Assembly: GCF_012034175.1 (NCBI RefSeq)
Contig: NZ_JAATEJ010000039.1
Span: 1 to 64,000 of the forward strand
Reading direction: 5' to 3'
DNA from: Actinacidiphila epipremni
Lineage (GTDB): Bacteria; Actinomycetota; Actinomycetes; Streptomycetales; Streptomycetaceae
DNA length: 64,000 nt
Part shown: positions 25,151-33,271 of the stretch, one piece after another
Numbering within the stretch: the stretch's first letter is position 1
Layout of the letters: the number at the start of each line of letters is the position of its first letter
The notes under the pieces: generated by a model
The model's database searches: none
The model's input: the letters and a program-made list of their open reading frames with translations, nothing else
Told to the model about the DNA's origin: nothing
Program-made: the position numbers and the translations under genes

Positions 25151-25441
25151 TCACACCGTGCCCCGGCACAGCTCCAGGAGCGTCATCGCCACCGACGTGC
25201 CGGGGCGGCCGAGCGCGTCGCCGTACGTCCGCAGGATCTCCATCTCCCGCGCCAGGTGCACGCGCCGCCCGCCGGCGCCCATCCTGGCCTGCTGCACGGC
25301 GCGGGAGGCCGCCATGCGCTCCTGGACCAGGGCGATGATGCGGGCGTCGAGGTCGTCGATACGGGCCCGGTTCGCGGCGATGACCTCCTCGGGGGCGGAG
25401 GGCTGCGGCTGCTGCATGGGTACGGTCACGGTCTGCTCCAT
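25151..25441 (-). CDS. Chorismate mutase, AroQ type
   Basis: The 96-residue protein is an all-helical AroQ chorismate mutase, converting chorismate to prephenate for Phe and Tyr synthesis. Helix 1 (VIAANRARIDDLDARIIALV) and the following QERMAAS and ARMGAGGRRVHLAREMEIL carry the Arg, Arg, Lys/Gln and Glu positions typical of the fold. The start ATG at 25441 has GGGAGG only at about 15 bases, so the start is uncertain; Met9 at 25417 is an alternative. A short aromatic-rich open frame and a 34-bp hairpin lie between its promoter and start (see separate entries). Confidence 0.85.
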   Translation of the reverse strand: MEQTVTVPMQQPQPSAPEEVIAANRARIDDLDARIIALVQERMAASRAVQQARMGAGGRRVHLAREMEILRTYGDALGRPGTSVAMTLLELCRGTV

Positions 25442-25498
25442 CGGTTGCTGGGCCGACCTCCCGGCGCCGGGGCGGCCGTACAGCCCGGGCGGAAACGA

Positions 25499-25532
25499 CA
25501 GGCGCCCCGGGCCGTACGGCCCGGGGCGCCTG
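25499..25532 (-). terminator. 34-bp perfect hairpin between leader ORF and chorismate mutase
   Basis: The half-site CAGGCGCCCCGGGCCGT and its reverse complement form a perfect 34-base palindrome, 14 bases past the stop of a 25-codon open frame and 57 bases before the chorismate mutase start. On the minus strand TCGTTT follows the stem. It would suit an intrinsic terminator within a leader. Confidence 0.55.
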
Positions 25533-25545
25533 GAAGTCGCGGTGT

Positions 25546-25623
25546 CTAGCGGCACACGCGACGCGACCATGGCAGCCGGCCGGGCCGGGTGCCATAGGTA
25601 AACGCGAAGCTGTGCGCGGTCAT
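25546..25623 (-). CDS. Putative aromatic leader peptide (25 aa, leaderless)
   Basis: The 25-codon frame begins MTAHSFAFTYGTRPG and includes two Phe, one Tyr and one Trp. TACACT, a good -10 hexamer, lies at 25631-25636 with seven bases to the ATG, so the mRNA would begin at or next to the start codon. A strong hairpin follows the stop and then the chorismate mutase gene. This is the arrangement of an attenuator leader peptide responding to aromatic amino acid supply. It is inferred from layout only; antiterminator pairing was not worked out. Confidence 0.45.
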   Translation of the reverse strand: MTAHSFAFTYGTRPGRLPWSRRVCR

Positions 25624-25643
25624 GGGGGTGAGTGTAGCGACGG

Positions 25644-25649
25644 TAGACT
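25644..25649 (+). promoter_or_regulatory. Probable -10 element of guaA
   Basis: TAGACT lies 45 bases upstream of the guaA GTG and fits the TANNNT -10 pattern. It is eight bases from the divergent TACACT element, so the guaA and leader/chorismate mutase promoters are interlocked. Confidence 0.45.
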
Positions 25650-25694
25650 CGGGATTCGACCCCCCGAAACGCAGCGACCGCCGGAAGGCAGCAC

Positions 25695-27317
25695 GTGGCA
25701 CCAGCGACCCCCGCGTCCTCCGCGACCCCAGAAGCCATCACCGACGACTTCACGCCGGAGAACGACACCGTCCTCGTCGTCGACTTCGGGGCGCAGTATG
25801 CCCAGCTCATCGCCCGCCGGGTGCGCGAGGCCAGGGTCTACAGCGAGATCGTGCCCTCGACGATGCCGGTCGAGGAGATGCTGGCCAGGCGCCCCAAGGC
25901 GATCATCCTGTCCGGCGGCCCGTCCTCGGTGTACGAGCCGGGCGCGCCGCGGCTGGACCGGGCGCTCTTCGAGGCCGGTGTGCCCGTCTTCGGCATGTGC
26001 TACGGCTTCCAGCTGATGGCCACCGCGCTCGGCGGCACCGTCGACAACACCGGCGCGCGCGAGTACGGCCGTACCGCGCTCGCGGTGTCCAAGCCGGCCT
26101 CGACGCTGTTCGAGGGCACGCCCGCCGAGCAGTCGGTGTGGATGTCGCACGGCGACGCGTGCTCGGCCGCGCCCGAGGGCTTCACGGTGACGGCGTCCAC
26201 CGAGCTGGTGCCGGTCGCGGCGTTCGAGAACGACGCGCAGCGGCTCTACGGCGTCCAGTACCACCCCGAGGTGCTGCACACCACGCACGGCCAGCAGATC
26301 CTGGAGCACTTCCTCTACCGCGGCGCGGGCCTGGCCCCGACGTGGACGACGAGCAGCGTCGTCGAGGAGCAGGTCGCCGCGATCCGCGCGCAGGTCGGCA
26401 GCAGCCGGGCGATCTGCGGCCTGTCCGGCGGGGTGGACTCCGCGGTCGCCGCGGCCCTCGTCCAGCGGGCCATCGGCAGCCAGCTCACCTGCGTGTACGT
26501 CGACCACGGGCTGATGCGCAAGGGCGAGACGGAGCAGGTCGAGAAGGACTTCGTCGCGGCGACCGGCGTGCAGCTGAAGGTCGTGGACGCCTCCGAGCGC
26601 TTCCTGGCCGCGCTCGCCGGGGTCAGCGACCCCGAGCAGAAGCGCAAGATCATCGGGCGGGAGTTCATCCGGGTCTTCGAGCAGGCGCAGGCCGAGATCG
26701 TCGCCGAGGCGCCCGACGACCACCCGGTGGAGTTCCTGGTCCAGGGCACCCTCTACCCCGACGTCGTCGAGTCCGGCGGCGGCAGCGGCACCGCGAACAT
26801 CAAGTCCCACCACAACGTCGGCGGCCTGCCCGAGGACCTGGAGTTCCAGCTCGTCGAGCCGCTGCGCAAGCTCTTCAAGGACGAGGTCCGGATGGTCGGC
26901 CAGGAGCTGGGCCTGCCCGAGGAGATCGTCCAGCGCCAGCCCTTCCCCGGCCCGGGCCTGGGCATCCGCATCGTCGGCGAGGTCACCCGCGACCGCCTCG
27001 ACCTCCTGCGCGAGGCCGACGCCATCGCCCGCGAGGAGCTCACGGCCGCAGGGCTGGACCGCGAGATCTGGCAGTGCCCCGTCGTCCTCCTCGCCGACGT
27101 CCGCTCCGTCGGCGTCCAGGGCGACGGCCGCACCTACGGCCACCCCGTCGTCCTGCGCCCGGTCTCCTCCGAGGACGCCATGACCGCCGACTGGTCCCGC
27201 CTGCCCTACGACGTCCTCGCCCGCATCTCCACCCGCATCACCAACGAGGTCCGCGACGTCAACCGCGTCACCCTCGACATCACGAGCAAGCCCCCGGGCA
27301 CGATCGAGTGGGAGTAG
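25695..27317 (+). CDS. guaA: GMP synthase (glutamine-hydrolysing)
   Basis: The 540-residue enzyme makes GMP from XMP, glutamine and ATP. The N-terminal class I amidotransferase has nucleophile Cys102 in FGMCYGFQ and its His/Glu pair in YGVQYHPEV. The ATP pyrophosphatase domain carries the P-loop LSGGVDSAVAAAL near residue 245. The C-terminal dimerisation domain has QRQPFPGPGLGIRI and ends KPPGTIEWE, the canonical terminus. The GTG at 25695 follows GGAAGG. It completes the pathway begun by guaB in this window. A strong terminator follows. Confidence 0.97.
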   Translation: MAPATPASSATPEAITDDFTPENDTVLVVDFGAQYAQLIARRVREARVYSEIVPSTMPVEEMLARRPKAIILSGGPSSVYEPGAPRLDRALFEAGVPVFGMCYGFQLMATALGGTVDNTGAREYGRTALAVSKPASTLFEGTPAEQSVWMSHGDACSAAPEGFTVTASTELVPVAAFENDAQRLYGVQYHPEVLHTTHGQQILEHFLYRGAGLAPTWTTSSVVEEQVAAIRAQVGSSRAICGLSGGVDSAVAAALVQRAIGSQLTCVYVDHGLMRKGETEQVEKDFVAATGVQLKVVDASERFLAALAGVSDPEQKRKIIGREFIRVFEQAQAEIVAEAPDDHPVEFLVQGTLYPDVVESGGGSGTANIKSHHNVGGLPEDLEFQLVEPLRKLFKDEVRMVGQELGLPEEIVQRQPFPGPGLGIRIVGEVTRDRLDLLREADAIAREELTAAGLDREIWQCPVVLLADVRSVGVQGDGRTYGHPVVLRPVSSEDAMTADWSRLPYDVLARISTRITNEVRDVNRVTLDITSKPPGTIEWE

Positions 27318-27348
27318 CCGCGGCTGCCTCCCGGACCGCCCGCCCGCA

Positions 27349-27397
27349 CCCCGACCCCGACCACGGCCCCCGGCTGTGGCCGGGGTCGGGGGGTTTT
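27349..27397 (+). terminator. Intrinsic terminator of guaA
   Basis: Arms CCCCGACCCCGACCAC (27349-27364) and GTGGCCGGGGTCGGGG (27376-27391) pair with one mismatch and are followed by GG and TTTT. It lies 31 bases after the guaA stop. Confidence 0.85.
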
Positions 27398-27498
27398 CGG
27401 CCGGGGTGAGTCATAGGGGGCTGGTGTACGTATGAGGGGGTGGTGCCGGGGCTTGCAGGAAGCCGGCCGGGTGTGTGCGGTGGGAGAGGTGGTCGGTG

Positions 27499-28077
27499 AT
27501 GCGGGAGACGATCGAGGCGTGGCGGGAGGCCGGGCGGCGGTACGCGTTGCTGCCGCTGCGGGTGTTCCTCGGGGTGACGTTCATCTACGCCGGGCTCGAC
27601 AAGCTGACCAGTGACACGTTCTTCACGGACGGGGCCAACGGCTCGCTCGTGCAGATCCTGCACGGGGCGCACGACAACGCGGCGATACCGGCGATGGTCG
27701 ACCTCGCGCTCAAGGCGCCGCACGGCTTCGGGTACGCGATCGCGCTCGGGGAGCTGGCGGTGGGGCTCGGGACGCTGTTCGGGCTGCTGGGGCGGGTCGC
27801 GGCGACCGGTGGGGCGCTCATCTCGCTCAGCTTGTGGCTGACGGTGAGCTGGTCCACGACGCCGTACTACTACGGCAACGACCTGGCGTACCTGATGGCC
27901 TGGCTGCCGCTGGTGCTCGCCGGGACGCCGGCGCTGTCGCTGGACCGGTGGCTGGAGCGGCGGCGGGGCGGCGGCCGGGCGGTGGCGCCCTCGGCAGTGG
28001 GGGAGGGCGCCATCGCCGCGGCTATGCGCGACCTCGGCGCACGCGGCGAGCACGTACCGCCCGCACCGCCTGCGTGA
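27499..28077 (+). CDS. DoxX family membrane protein
   Basis: The 192-residue protein has four hydrophobic segments in the DoxX/TQO-small-subunit pattern. It starts with LLPLRVFLGVTFIYAGLDKL, then GYAIALGELAVGLGTLFGLL, ATGGALISLSLWLTVSW and AYLMAWLPLVLAGTPALSL. DoxX proteins are linked to quinone or thiol redox at the membrane, but the role is usually unproven. The ATG at 27499 is preferred over a GTG eight codons upstream because GGGAGAGG precedes it. The last 56 bases overlap the convergent small membrane protein gene. Confidence 0.85.
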   Translation: MRETIEAWREAGRRYALLPLRVFLGVTFIYAGLDKLTSDTFFTDGANGSLVQILHGAHDNAAIPAMVDLALKAPHGFGYAIALGELAVGLGTLFGLLGRVAATGGALISLSLWLTVSWSTTPYYYGNDLAYLMAWLPLVLAGTPALSLDRWLERRRGGGRAVAPSAVGEGAIAAAMRDLGARGEHVPPAPPA

Positions 28078-28243
28078 GGACGCCGGACACGGCGGCCAGC
28101 GCCAGGCCCGCGCCCGCGAGCCACCCGGCCAGCGTGTGGCCGAGGTGCCACACGCCGCCGGCGTCCAGCAGGAAGAAGACCGTCAGGGTGCACAGCACCA
28201 GGCCCATCACCAGGGCCGCGGGTTCGAAGCGGTGCCGGCTCAT
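28022..28243 (-). CDS. Small two-span membrane protein
   Basis: The 73-residue protein has two hydrophobic helices (LVMGLVLCTLTVFFLLDAGG and TLAGWLAGAGLALAAVSGVL) joined by a short Trp/His turn, with a basic tail. Its start overlaps the stop of the PspC gene as ATGA, so the two are translationally coupled and probably work together in the envelope-stress module. No family is recognised with certainty. Its 3' end overlaps doxX on the other strand. Confidence 0.7.
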   Translation of the reverse strand: MSRHRFEPAALVMGLVLCTLTVFFLLDAGGVWHLGHTLAGWLAGAGLALAAVSGVLTQAVRAVRARRVRRGRA

Positions 28244-29625
28244 CCGACCACCTTCAGCTGTCCGACGCCGACCTCGACATGCAGGTCGACGGTTCCTGTC
28301 GCGGGCGTTCCGGCGGCGGGCCGCAGCGTGACGGTGCGGTGCCGGCCGGAGTGGATCTCGACGCCGTGGTTGACCTTGCCGGGCAGCACGGTCTCGCCGA
28401 CGCCGACGTCGTATTCGAGCACGACCGTCGCGCTCGGCGGCAGCCGCACCTCGGCCCGGCCGGCGCCCACCTTGAGGCGGGTGTCCACCGTGGTGCCGGC
28501 CGGCAGCCGCAGGCCCGTGAGGTCGAGCCGGCCGCGGCCGGTGCCGCGCTCGTACAGCGGCTGGACGGAGCCGGCGGTGAGCGGGTGCCAGGTGGTGGTG
28601 CCGACGCCGTTGCCGCCGGCGCGCGGCAGCGCGGTCGTGCCGACCAGCGCGGCGAGGATGAGCACCGAGAAGAAGGCGGTGCCGCCGCGGGCCCGGCCGG
28701 CGAAGGACGCCACGACGAAGGCCGTGCCGAGCACGCCGAGCGCCGCGGCCAGGCCGATCTCCGCGCTGACCGCGGCCGGCTGGTAGGCCCAGGAGGCGCC
28801 GGTGCCGACCGCGAGGGCCGTCACCGTCAGGAAGAACACCGCGAGCGCGAACGGCCAGGAGCGCTCCTGCCCCGCCCGGGCCGCCTTCCTGCGGTCCTTC
28901 CACGCCCGGCGCTCCGTCTCGCCGTACGGGCCGTCGTCCGGGCCCCACAGATACTGCGGCGGCTCCTTCGTCAGCGGCTCGCGCCACCACGAGGGCGCTC
29001 CCGGCTCGGGCGGCGGCGCGACGGCCGGCGGGGCGGGCGGCACGGCCGCGGCGGTCGCGGGCGACGCCTGCTCGCCGGGCGCGCGGCGGCGCAGCTGCGA
29101 CCAGTAGACGGCGCCGGCGGTGGCGAACAGGAGGATGAGGGAGAACGCCTGGTTCGTGCCGTTGCCGAGCATCGAGGCGTACAGCCCGCAGCCGACGAGC
29201 GTCATGAGCACGGCGGTGAGCGGGGCGCCCTCGATCCGCCCGGACATCAGGCGGTGCGCCTCGCTCTGCTCCTCGTCCTCCTGCGGGATGACGAGCCAGC
29301 CCATGCCGTAGACGATCAGGCCGATGCCGCCGGTGAGGGAGAGCACCGCGAGCACGATGCGGAAGATGACGGGGTCGATGCCGAAGAAGCGGCCGGCGCC
29401 CTCGCACACGCCGGCGAGCACCTTGTGCTCGCGCCCGCGGGTGATGCGGGGCCGGCGCCCGGCGTCCTCGTCCGGCTCGCCGGCCTCCTGCGCGGCCGAG
29501 GCCCGGGTGGCCCCGGCGGCCGGGTCCGCGGCGGCTGCGGCGCCCGGGTCCGGGTCCGGGTCCGGGTCTGGGTGGGGCGGCCCGGTGGGGGGCTCGTCGG
29601 TCGGCTCGTCCGTCATGGCATCCAT
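28240..29625 (-). CDS. PspC domain membrane protein (EsrI-like)
   Basis: The 461-residue protein has an acidic Asp/Pro repeat N-terminus and then a PspC domain (about 65-130: KVLAGVCEGAGRFFGIDPVI and a hydrophobic hairpin ending GMGWLVIPQEDEE). Further membrane segments lie at about 140-175 and 270-350. The C-terminal extracytoplasmic region of about 110 residues (LKVGAGRAEVRLPPSATVVL) has the beta-solenoid look of the LiaF/DUF2154 type. It is divergent from a PspC-histidine kinase/response regulator pair, as EsrI is in Corynebacterium glutamicum, where the trio senses cell-envelope stress. It may damp the kinase; that is inference. Confidence 0.85.
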   Translation of the reverse strand: MDAMTDEPTDEPPTGPPHPDPDPDPDPGAAAAADPAAGATRASAAQEAGEPDEDAGRRPRITRGREHKVLAGVCEGAGRFFGIDPVIFRIVLAVLSLTGGIGLIVYGMGWLVIPQEDEEQSEAHRLMSGRIEGAPLTAVLMTLVGCGLYASMLGNGTNQAFSLILLFATAGAVYWSQLRRRAPGEQASPATAAAVPPAPPAVAPPPEPGAPSWWREPLTKEPPQYLWGPDDGPYGETERRAWKDRRKAARAGQERSWPFALAVFFLTVTALAVGTGASWAYQPAAVSAEIGLAAALGVLGTAFVVASFAGRARGGTAFFSVLILAALVGTTALPRAGGNGVGTTTWHPLTAGSVQPLYERGTGRGRLDLTGLRLPAGTTVDTRLKVGAGRAEVRLPPSATVVLEYDVGVGETVLPGKVNHGVEIHSGRHRTVTLRPAAGTPATGTVDLHVEVGVGQLKVVG

Positions 29626-29775
29626 GGTGGCCGGTCCGCGGGGCGCCCGGCACCGGGCCCCACCCTGGCCGTACCCTGATCCGACCCTGGGAGGGCACCC
29701 GGGTCAACCCCTGGGGGGACCGTGGGGGGACAACCCTGATGCCCCGCGGGGGCCGGACGTGTGACGATCGGGGGT

Positions 29776-31146
29776 ATGTCAGCGAGCAGTGCCCCGGGTG
29801 GGGCGCACACCGCGCCGCCCGGCGGCGGGCCGCGCACGGCCGGTGAACGCCCGGGCGCCGGGGCCGGCCCCCGGGCCGGGTCCGCCGGTACGCCCACGGG
29901 TGCGTCGTTCCTCAACCCGCCCGACCCCGACGCGTCCCCCCGCAAGCTCTACCGCAGCTCCGAGGGCCGCTGGGTCGGCGGTGTCGCCCGCGGCCTGGCC
30001 GGGCACCTGGGCCTGCCCGTGCTGTGGGTGCGGGTCCTCTTCCTGGTGCTCGCGTCCTTCAACGGCATCGGCGTGCTGCTCTACGCCGTCTTCTGGTTCT
30101 TCGTCCCGCTCGGCGTCGGCGGTGTCGCCGAGGCGAAGGAGCCGCGCGACGCCCGCTCGTGGCTGGCCGGCAAGCGCCCCGACAAGGGCCAGATCCTCGC
30201 GCTGATCGCGCTCGCCGTCGGCACCGGCATCCTCATCGACAGCCTCAACCTCGGCGCCGCCAACCGCGCGGTGTGGCCGCTGCTGGTCATCGGCCTCGGC
30301 GTGGCGCTGGTGTGGCGGCAGGCGGACAACGCGCGCAAGGCCCGCTGGGTCGAGATGAGCCACGGCAAGCGCTTCTGGCCGCTGGTGCGGGCGGCCGGCG
30401 GGGTCGCGCTGGTCGTCGCGGGCGTCACCGGCTTCATCGTCGTCCGCGGCTCCGGCAGCCACCTCGGGGCGATCCTCCAGGCGGCGCTGGCCGTCCTGGT
30501 CGGGGTCGCGCTGATCGCAGGGCCGTACCTGGTGCGGATGACGCAGGACCTGTCGGCGGAGCGCCTGATGCGGATCCGCGCGCAGGAGCGCGCCGAGGTC
30601 GCCGCGCACGTCCACGACTCCGTGCTGCACACCCTCACGCTGATCCAGCGCAACGCCGACGACCCGCGCGAGGTGCTGCGGCTGGCCCGGGCGCAGGAGC
30701 GCGAGCTGCGCGCGTGGCTGTACCGCCCGGAGGGCACCGGCCGCGACGACGAGCCGACGACGGTGGCCGACGCGGTACGGGCCGCCGCCGCGGAGGTCGA
30801 GGACCGGCACGGGGTGCCGGTCGAGGTGGTGTGCGTCGGGGACTGCCCGCTGGACGAGCGCCTCGTCGCGACGATGCAGGCCGCGCGGGAGGCCATGGTG
30901 AACGGGGCCAAGTACGGTGGCGGGGGAGCCGTCCAGGTCTACGCCGAGGTCGAGGAGGCCAAGGTCTTCGTGTCGGTACGCGACCACGGGCCCGGCTTCG
31001 ACCTCGACGCGGTGCCGGCCGACCGGATGGGCGTCAGGGAGTCGATCATCGGCCGGATGCGGCGCAACGGGGGCGAGGCGCGGTTGCGCTCCGCGCCGGG
31101 GGGCGGCACGGAAGTCGAACTGGAGATGGAGAGGGTCACGACATGA
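29776..31146 (+). CDS. PspC-fused sensor histidine kinase (EsrS-like)
   Basis: The 456-residue protein has a low-complexity N-terminal 50 residues, then a PspC domain (LYRSSEGRWVGGVARGLAGH) and about five membrane segments to residue 260. The kinase core has a HisKA_3 helix with His280 in AHVHDSVLHTLTLIQ and an HATPase region with NGAKYGGGG, DHGPGFD and GGGTEVELEM. This is the NarL/LiaS class. The ATG at 29776 lies inside a frame open from a GTG at 29761. The stop overlaps the response regulator start as ATGA. It probably detects envelope damage, by analogy to EsrS. Confidence 0.9.
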   Translation: MSASSAPGGAHTAPPGGGPRTAGERPGAGAGPRAGSAGTPTGASFLNPPDPDASPRKLYRSSEGRWVGGVARGLAGHLGLPVLWVRVLFLVLASFNGIGVLLYAVFWFFVPLGVGGVAEAKEPRDARSWLAGKRPDKGQILALIALAVGTGILIDSLNLGAANRAVWPLLVIGLGVALVWRQADNARKARWVEMSHGKRFWPLVRAAGGVALVVAGVTGFIVVRGSGSHLGAILQAALAVLVGVALIAGPYLVRMTQDLSAERLMRIRAQERAEVAAHVHDSVLHTLTLIQRNADDPREVLRLARAQERELRAWLYRPEGTGRDDEPTTVADAVRAAAAEVEDRHGVPVEVVCVGDCPLDERLVATMQAAREAMVNGAKYGGGGAVQVYAEVEEAKVFVSVRDHGPGFDLDAVPADRMGVRESIIGRMRRNGGEARLRSAPGGGTEVELEMERVTT

Positions 31147-31886
31147 CGGACACGACGCCGGCGGGTTCCGGGGGTTCGGCGGATTCGGCGGATTCGGCGG
31201 GTTCGGTTGGGGAGGGCGGCGGCGGGCGCCACGTACGCGTGGTGCTGGTCGACGACCACCGGATGTTCCGCACCGGGGTGCAGGCCGAGATCGGCGCGAC
31301 CGCGGAGACCGGCGTGGAGGTCGTGGGCGAGGCCGCCGACGTCGACCAGGCGGTCGCCGTGGTGACCGCGACCCGCCCCGAGGTCGTCCTGCTCGACGTC
31401 CACCTCCCCGGCGGCGGCGGTGTCGAGGTGCTGCGCCGCTGCGCCACCCTGGCCGCGGACCCGGAGCGGCCGGTGCGGTTCCTGGCGCTGTCGGTCTCGG
31501 ACGCCGCGGAGGATGTCATCGGCGTGATCCGCGGCGGCGCGCGGGGCTATGTCACCAAGACCATCACCGGCCCCGACCTGGTGAACTCCATCTTCCGGGT
31601 CCGCGACGGCGACGCCGTCTTCTCCCCGCGGCTGGCCGGCTTCGTCCTCGACGCCTTCGCCTCCACCGACGCCCCGCCCGTCGACGAGGACCTCGACCGC
31701 CTGACCCAGCGCGAACGCGAGGTCCTCCGCCTCATCGCCCGCGGCTACGCGTACAAGGAGATCGCCAAGCAGCTCTTCATCTCCGTCAAGACCGTCGAAT
31801 CCCACGTCTCCGCGGTCCTCCGCAAACTCCAGCTCTCCAACCGCCACGAACTCACCCGCTGGGCCACCGCCCGCCGCCTGGTCTGA
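31143..31886 (+). CDS. NarL/LuxR family response regulator (EsrR-like)
   Basis: The 247-residue regulator has a receiver domain with the acidic pair VDDH, phospho-acceptor Asp85 (LLDVHLPGG) and Lys in GYVTKTI, and a LuxR-type C-terminus (LTQREREVLRLIARGYAYKE ... KTVESHVSAVLRKLQL). The first 30 residues are a Ser/Asp/Gly tail encoded partly by tandem nine-base units (GGATTCGGC) near 31180. It is coupled to the sensor kinase by a four-base overlap. Expected targets include the divergent PspC gene. Confidence 0.92.
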   Translation: MTDTTPAGSGGSADSADSAGSVGEGGGGRHVRVVLVDDHRMFRTGVQAEIGATAETGVEVVGEAADVDQAVAVVTATRPEVVLLDVHLPGGGGVEVLRRCATLAADPERPVRFLALSVSDAAEDVIGVIRGGARGYVTKTITGPDLVNSIFRVRDGDAVFSPRLAGFVLDAFASTDAPPVDEDLDRLTQREREVLRLIARGYAYKEIAKQLFISVKTVESHVSAVLRKLQLSNRHELTRWATARRLV

Positions 31887-31898
31887 CCCGCGCCGGGA

Positions 31899-32258
31899 TC
31901 AGGCTGCCGAGGAGCGATCCCCCTGTGCCGGGTGATCGTCGCCGTGCGGGGTGAAGACGAAGGACGAGACGTCCCCGTCGAGGTCGATCGTCAGCCCGGC
32001 GTCCAGGGCCTTGGCGAGCCGGGTGAGCAGCGGCAGGGTCGGCACCGAGTCCCCGCCCTCGACGGCCGAGATCTGCGGCTGCGTCATCCCGGCCCTCCGC
32101 GCGAGCTCCACCTGCGACAGCCCCAGCGCGGTGCGCCGGTCGTACACCGCCTGCGCGAGAGCGAAGCCGTGCCCGGCCTCGACGTAGGCGGCGGATTCCT
32201 CGGCCGTTTCCCCGAGCAGCTTCCTGGCCCGGCGCGTCCTCCACGCGGAGTGGTTCAC
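31899..32258 (-). CDS. XRE family antitoxin
   Basis: The 119-residue protein carries a Cro/C1-type helix-turn-helix (RRTALGLSQVELARRAGMTQ, then PQISAVEGG) at about 45-90. The GTG at 32258 overlaps the toxin stop as GTGA, so the gene order is toxin first, as in higBA loci. It should bind the toxin and repress the shared promoter, where a 10-bp palindrome lies. The start is set by GGGAGG upstream inside the toxin gene. It ends 12 bases from the convergent response regulator stop. Confidence 0.85.
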   Translation of the reverse strand: MNHSAWRTRRARKLLGETAEESAAYVEAGHGFALAQAVYDRRTALGLSQVELARRAGMTQPQISAVEGGDSVPTLPLLTRLAKALDAGLTIDLDGDVSSFVFTPHGDDHPAQGDRSSAA

Positions 32259-32629
32259 GGGCGTTCCTCCCTGATCCGGTCGTAGCTGTGCTCGGCGGCC
32301 CGGTGCTCCGCCTCGCACTCCTTGCGCACCAGCCGGGCACGCTCGACCTCGGCTGTCTCGCGCTGCTTCGTCTTACGGAACACCGTCAGCAGTACGATGC
32401 GGCGCCGCGGGGCCAGCCAATACGTGATCCGCACGGCGTTGCCGTCGAGAACGAAGCGCAGCTCCCGAAGCCCGTCACCGAGATGCCGGGAGAACGGCTC
32501 CCCGAGCGTGGTCGGCGCGGCGGCCAGCATGTCTGCGGCCCGTTCGACTCTGTCGTACTGCCGGTCCGGTAAGAGCTCCAGCCACTCGCGCACTTCCGGC
32601 TCGATCTCGATCTGCCAGGGATCACTCAC
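32255..32629 (-). CDS. RelE/HigB-like (Gp49 family) toxin
   Basis: The 124-residue protein has the small alpha-beta RelE fold order: helical N-half (EPEVREWLELLPDRQYDRVE), then strands LRELRFVLDGNAVRITYWLA and RIVLLTVFRKTKQRE, the last typical of Gp49-type toxins. Such toxins cleave mRNA on the ribosome. The GTG at 32629 has TATAGT six bases upstream, implying a leaderless mRNA. It is followed at once by its XRE antitoxin. There are no other mobile-element signs nearby. Confidence 0.82.
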   Translation of the reverse strand: MSDPWQIEIEPEVREWLELLPDRQYDRVERAADMLAAAPTTLGEPFSRHLGDGLRELRFVLDGNAVRITYWLAPRRRIVLLTVFRKTKQRETAEVERARLVRKECEAEHRAAEHSYDRIREERP

Positions 32630-32635
32630 TCCCCG

Positions 32636-32658
32636 ACTATACAGAAAAACGTATACGT
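32636..32658 (-). promoter_or_regulatory. Promoter and operator of the toxin-antitoxin pair
   Basis: On the minus strand TATAGT (32636-32641) is six bases from the toxin GTG. The perfect palindrome ACGTATACGT (32649-32658) lies just upstream, in the spacer. Binding there by the antitoxin would block the promoter. The region is A+T-rich compared with its surroundings. Confidence 0.55.
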
Positions 32659-32746
32659 GCCGCCGCCGAAAAGCGGCCCCTGACCAGGGCGGCCCGCCCC
32701 CGGGTGGGGGAGGATCGGGGGGGCGGGCGTAGGGGAGGGGTGGGGC

Positions 32747-33271
32747 GTGGGGTGGGGGCGGACGGGGGTCGTGGTGGTGGGGGTCGTGCTGGCTCTCGGG
32801 GGGTGCGGGGCGCGGCAGGTGGGGGGCGCGGGCGGGGGCCGGACGCCGAGTGCGGTGGGGGAGGTGGTCTGCCCGGGGGAGACCGCCGCGCCGGTGGCGA
32901 CTGCGGCGAGTACGGGGGCCGCCGTGCCGCCCACCGACCACTACGCGGAGAACCACGGCTTCATGGTGCCGTTCCCCCTGCACGGGCAGCAGCGCTGCGA
33001 CGGCCTCGCGGACGTCGCGAAGGTCAAGGCCGTGCTCGAACCGATCAGGGCGCGGGGGGACTTCGACCCGGCGAGCGCGCAGAGCGCGCTGAGCACGCTC
33101 GGCTTCACCTCCGTACGGACGTACCAGAACGGCCCGACGGGCGTGGGATTCGTCATCGACGCCGCCCCGTTGTGCGTGGACGGCGACATGAACCGGGCCG
33201 AGACCCACGCGTACGCCTTCGGCGGCTACCCGGACCACCCCGGGTGCGAGCAGCCCTCCGGCGGGCACTAG
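32747..33271 (+). CDS. Secreted lipoprotein, function unknown
   Basis: The 174-residue protein starts with a short signal peptide and a lipobox (VVLALGGC, lipid-bearing Cys20), so it is expected on the outer face of the membrane. A low-complexity linker leads to a globular part of about 110 residues (TDHYAENHGFMVPFPLHGQQ ...) with three cysteines that may pair, near RCDGLADV, PLCVDGD and PGCEQ. No family is recognised. The GTG at 32747 follows GGGGAGGGG. It is divergent from the toxin-antitoxin operon. Confidence 0.75.
   Translation: MGWGRTGVVVVGVVLALGGCGARQVGGAGGGRTPSAVGEVVCPGETAAPVATAASTGAAVPPTDHYAENHGFMVPFPLHGQQRCDGLADVAKVKAVLEPIRARGDFDPASAQSALSTLGFTSVRTYQNGPTGVGFVIDAAPLCVDGDMNRAETHAYAFGGYPDHPGCEQPSGGH

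Noticed and set aside
30024..31886. Fusion of the sensor kinase and response regulator suggested by an open frame across both
   Set aside because: The frame upstream of 31143 is out of phase with the kinase gene and encodes low-complexity sequence; a separate ATG with an ATGA overlap explains both genes.
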